Assembly (NCBI GenBank): GCA_937950565.1
Contig: CALFCS010000068.1
Location: 1-6,962 of the forward strand
Source: an uncultured Lachnospiraceae bacterium
Lineage (GTDB): Bacteria; Bacillota; Clostridia; Lachnospirales; Lachnospiraceae
Length of the DNA stretch: 6,962 bases
Reading direction: 5' to 3'
The notes under the pieces are model-generated. The model searched no databases. It was not told where the DNA came from and saw only the letters and a list, made by a program, of their open reading frames with translations. The translations under genes and the position numbers were made by a program. Shown piece after piece: positions 5,711 through 6,962 of the stretch; within the stretch, counting starts at the first letter, position 1, and every line of letters starts with the position of its first letter.

Positions 5711-6962
5711 AAAAACCGGAAAAATATATGGCATTAATGGTCCCGTTATCTATTTAAAAGGAAAGACCGGATTTAAGATGTCTGAGATGGTATATGTCGG
5801 AAGGGAGAGACTGGTAGGAGAAGTCATTTCCCTGGATAAAGATATTACAACGGTCCAGGTGTATGAAGAGACTTCGGGACTTAAGCCCGGAGAGGAAGTG
5901 GAGGCGACGGGCTCGGCTGTATCCGTCACACTTGCTCCGGGAATTCTGAATAATATTTTTGATGGAATTGAGAGACCGCTGGAAAGTATTGCGCAAAGCG
6001 GGGGAGCATTTATTACAAGGGGTGTCAGTGTAGACAGTCTGGATACGAAGAAGTTATGGGATACGCATATCACCGTGAAAGAAGGAGAGCTTGTCCATGG
6101 CGGGAGCGTTATTGCAGAGGTTCCGGAGACCCAGGCGATTCTTCATAAATGTATGGTGCCTCCGAATGTGGAAGGAATGGTTGTATCTGTTGTTCCGGAT
6201 GGTACGTATACGATTCAGGATACGCTTGTGGTTGTCGAATTGCCGGATGGCTCAAGAAAGGAGCTGTCCATGACGCAGCGCTGGCCCATCCGTGTGCCAA
6301 GACCAGTAAGCCAGCGGTACTCGGCCAGTGAGCCGCTTATTACAGGACAGCGGATTCTGGATACGATGTTTCCGATTGCAAAAGGCGGCACGGCGGCGAT
6401 TCCGGGTGGTTTTGGAACCGGAAAGACGATGACGCAGCACCAGATTGCAAAATGGGCGAATGCAGACATTATTATTTATATCGGCTGCGGAGAGCGTGGA
6501 AACGAGGGAAATGACCAGGCATTCCGTGAGGCTGCTTCTTTCGCAATCGATTACAACCAGCTGGCAACCACCATCAATGGTGAGTATGGAAAGGTTCCCG
6601 GAAAAGGAGTGATTCCGCCTTCCTGCAAGGGCTACGATGAAAGTCTTGGCTCTCTGGAATTTGATGCCGATAAAGCAGCCGAGATGCTGGACGAGGCCGG
6701 TTATAAGGATGTAGACGGCGATGGTTATCGTGAACTTCCGGATGGAAGCCCGATGGATCTGAGCGTGATCCCGCAGTACAGCTCCAAATCCATGGATATG
6801 AGAAACCGTATCGCAGAAGTAATCATGAACAGCCTGGATAAAGTAGGTATCAAAAATCATGTAGACAGCGACAGCATTTCTAACAGTGAGATTTGGGAAG
6901 ATACGGTTACCAAAGGAAACTATGACATCTCCATCACGCTGACCACATCCGGAATGGCTTCA
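5700..6962 (+). CDS. ntpA: V-type ATPase catalytic subunit A, N-terminal part, joined in frame to a foreign segment; open at the right edge
   Basis: Subunit A carries the ATP-hydrolysing sites of the V1 head. The open frame is 421 codons with no stop. Residues 1-269 are authentic: the beta-barrel start (GKIYGINGPVI), the insertion typical of subunit A (about 110-190, including GKLWDTHITVKEG-like text and the VVPDGTY turn), then the nucleotide-binding domain with the P-loop GGFGTGKT (236-243, Lys242) and IYIGCGERGNE, where Glu265 aligns by spacing with the catalytic Glu261 of Enterococcus hirae NtpA. Family members are about 585-590 residues and continue after GERGNE with MT-(E/Q)-V-type sequence. 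Here, from residue 270 (base 6507), the frame instead encodes part of a solute-binding protein. The second half of the catalytic domain and the C-terminal helical domain are missing, so the product as read could not be a working A subunit. Subunits B and D, expected next, are not in the window. Confidence 0.93.
   Translation, partial: MDVKKTGKIYGINGPVIYLKGKTGFKMSEMVYVGRERLVGEVISLDKDITTVQVYEETSGLKPGEEVEATGSAVSVTLAPGILNNIFDGIERPLESIAQSGGAFITRGVSVDSLDTKKLWDTHITVKEGELVHGGSVIAEVPETQAILHKCMVPPNVEGMVVSVVPDGTYTIQDTLVVVELPDGSRKELSMTQRWPIRVPRPVSQRYSASEPLITGQRILDTMFPIAKGGTAAIPGGFGTGKTMTQHQIAKWANADIIIYIGCGERGNEGNDQAFREAASFAIDYNQLATTINGEYGKVPGKGVIPPSCKGYDESLGSLEFDADKAAEMLDEAGYKDVDGDGYRELPDGSPMDLSVIPQYSSKSMDMRNRIAEVIMNSLDKVGIKNHVDSDSISNSEIWEDTVTKGNYDISITLTTSGMAS
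6498..6515 (+). other. Junction between ntpA and solute-binding protein sequence, at a tandem near-repeat
   Basis: GGAAACGAG (6498-6506, last codons of genuine subunit A: Gly-Asn-Glu) is followed directly by GGAAATGAC (6507-6515, first codons of the new segment: Gly-Asn-Asp), identical at 7 of 9 positions. The protein family changes here with no frame change. The similarity makes the exact breakpoint uncertain by several bases. Confidence 0.8.
6507..6962 (+). other. Internal fragment of an ABC transporter family 5 solute-binding protein (peptide/nickel type)
   Basis: These 152 codons read as the middle of a SBP_bac_5 (OppA/DppA/NikA-like) lipoprotein that captures peptides or similar ligands outside the membrane. 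The order of motifs is that of the family: QAFREAASFAIDYNQL (the 'vRkAlsyAiDrdai' helix), a short loop ending VIPP, FDADKAAEMLDEAGYKDVDGDGYRELPDG (the 'Ak.lLaeaGy.D.dGDG.re..dG' motif), then RNRIAEVIMNSLDKVGIKNHV (the helix and 'iGI.v' strand) and WEDTVTKGNYDISI. The signal peptide, lipobox and first lobe that should precede it are absent, and the 3' end lies beyond the window. Codon choice differs from the ATPase genes (8 ATC and 2 ATT for Ile). I cannot name the substrate. Confidence 0.85.

Noticed and set aside
6252..6860. 202-residue minus-strand frame crossing the ntpA/solute-binding junction
   Set aside because: It is antisense to two recognisable coding segments, spans the join itself, and its protein shows no family motif; it follows from the codon composition of the plus strand.
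6507..6962. Programmed frameshift or readthrough that would restore subunit A after the junction
   Set aside because: The +1 frame beginning ATGACC at 6511 reads MTRHSVRLL and on, not subunit A, and no downstream frame resembles the missing half, so no shift can restore it.

Overview
The window carries most of a V/A-type (V-type) ATPase operon on the plus strand, with the tRNA methyltransferase gene trmB divergent on its left. Gene content, moderate base composition, strong GGAGG-type ribosome binding sites, tight gene spacing and GTG/TTG starts suggest an anaerobic Bacillota, probably a Clostridia/Lachnospiraceae-type gut bacterium. The taxonomic call is inference from style and protein flavour, not a database match.

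Layout. Positions 1-145 hold the 5' end of a possible small basic protein on the minus strand that runs off the left edge. Positions 146-814 (minus) are trmB, with a good sigma-A-like promoter at 853-881. The 170-bp divergent intergenic region (815-984) also contains a weak candidate promoter for the ATPase operon and one copy of a perfect 12-bp direct repeat. From 985 the operon runs in the order stalk subunit G/H, C (ntpC), I (ntpI), K (ntpK), F (ntpF), E (ntpE), A (ntpA). Gaps are a few bases or overlaps, except for 33 bp before ntpK (very strong ribosome binding site) and about 70 bp before ntpE (a GC-rich stem-loop).

How the genes work together. Subunit A, with B, forms the catalytic head. 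F and C form part of the central axle and its seat on the rotor. K forms the ion-carrying rotor ring. I is the membrane stator half-channel. E and G/H form the peripheral stalks. The complex couples ATP hydrolysis or synthesis to H+ or Na+ movement across the membrane. Subunits B and D, expected downstream of A, are absent from the window.

The most unusual point is near the right edge. The ntpA reading frame is normal through the P-loop and the GER-containing strand (residue 269, base 6506). It then switches abruptly, without a stop or frame change, into the middle of a family 5 extracellular solute-binding protein (oligopeptide/dipeptide/nickel-type ABC transporter component), which continues open to the last base. 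Isoleucine codon choice changes sharply at the same point. The simplest explanations are a chimeric join (assembly, amplification or library artefact) or a real deletion/rearrangement that truncated ntpA. A functional fusion is unlikely because the catalytic domain is cut in half and the solute-binding part lacks its N-terminal lobe and signal peptide.
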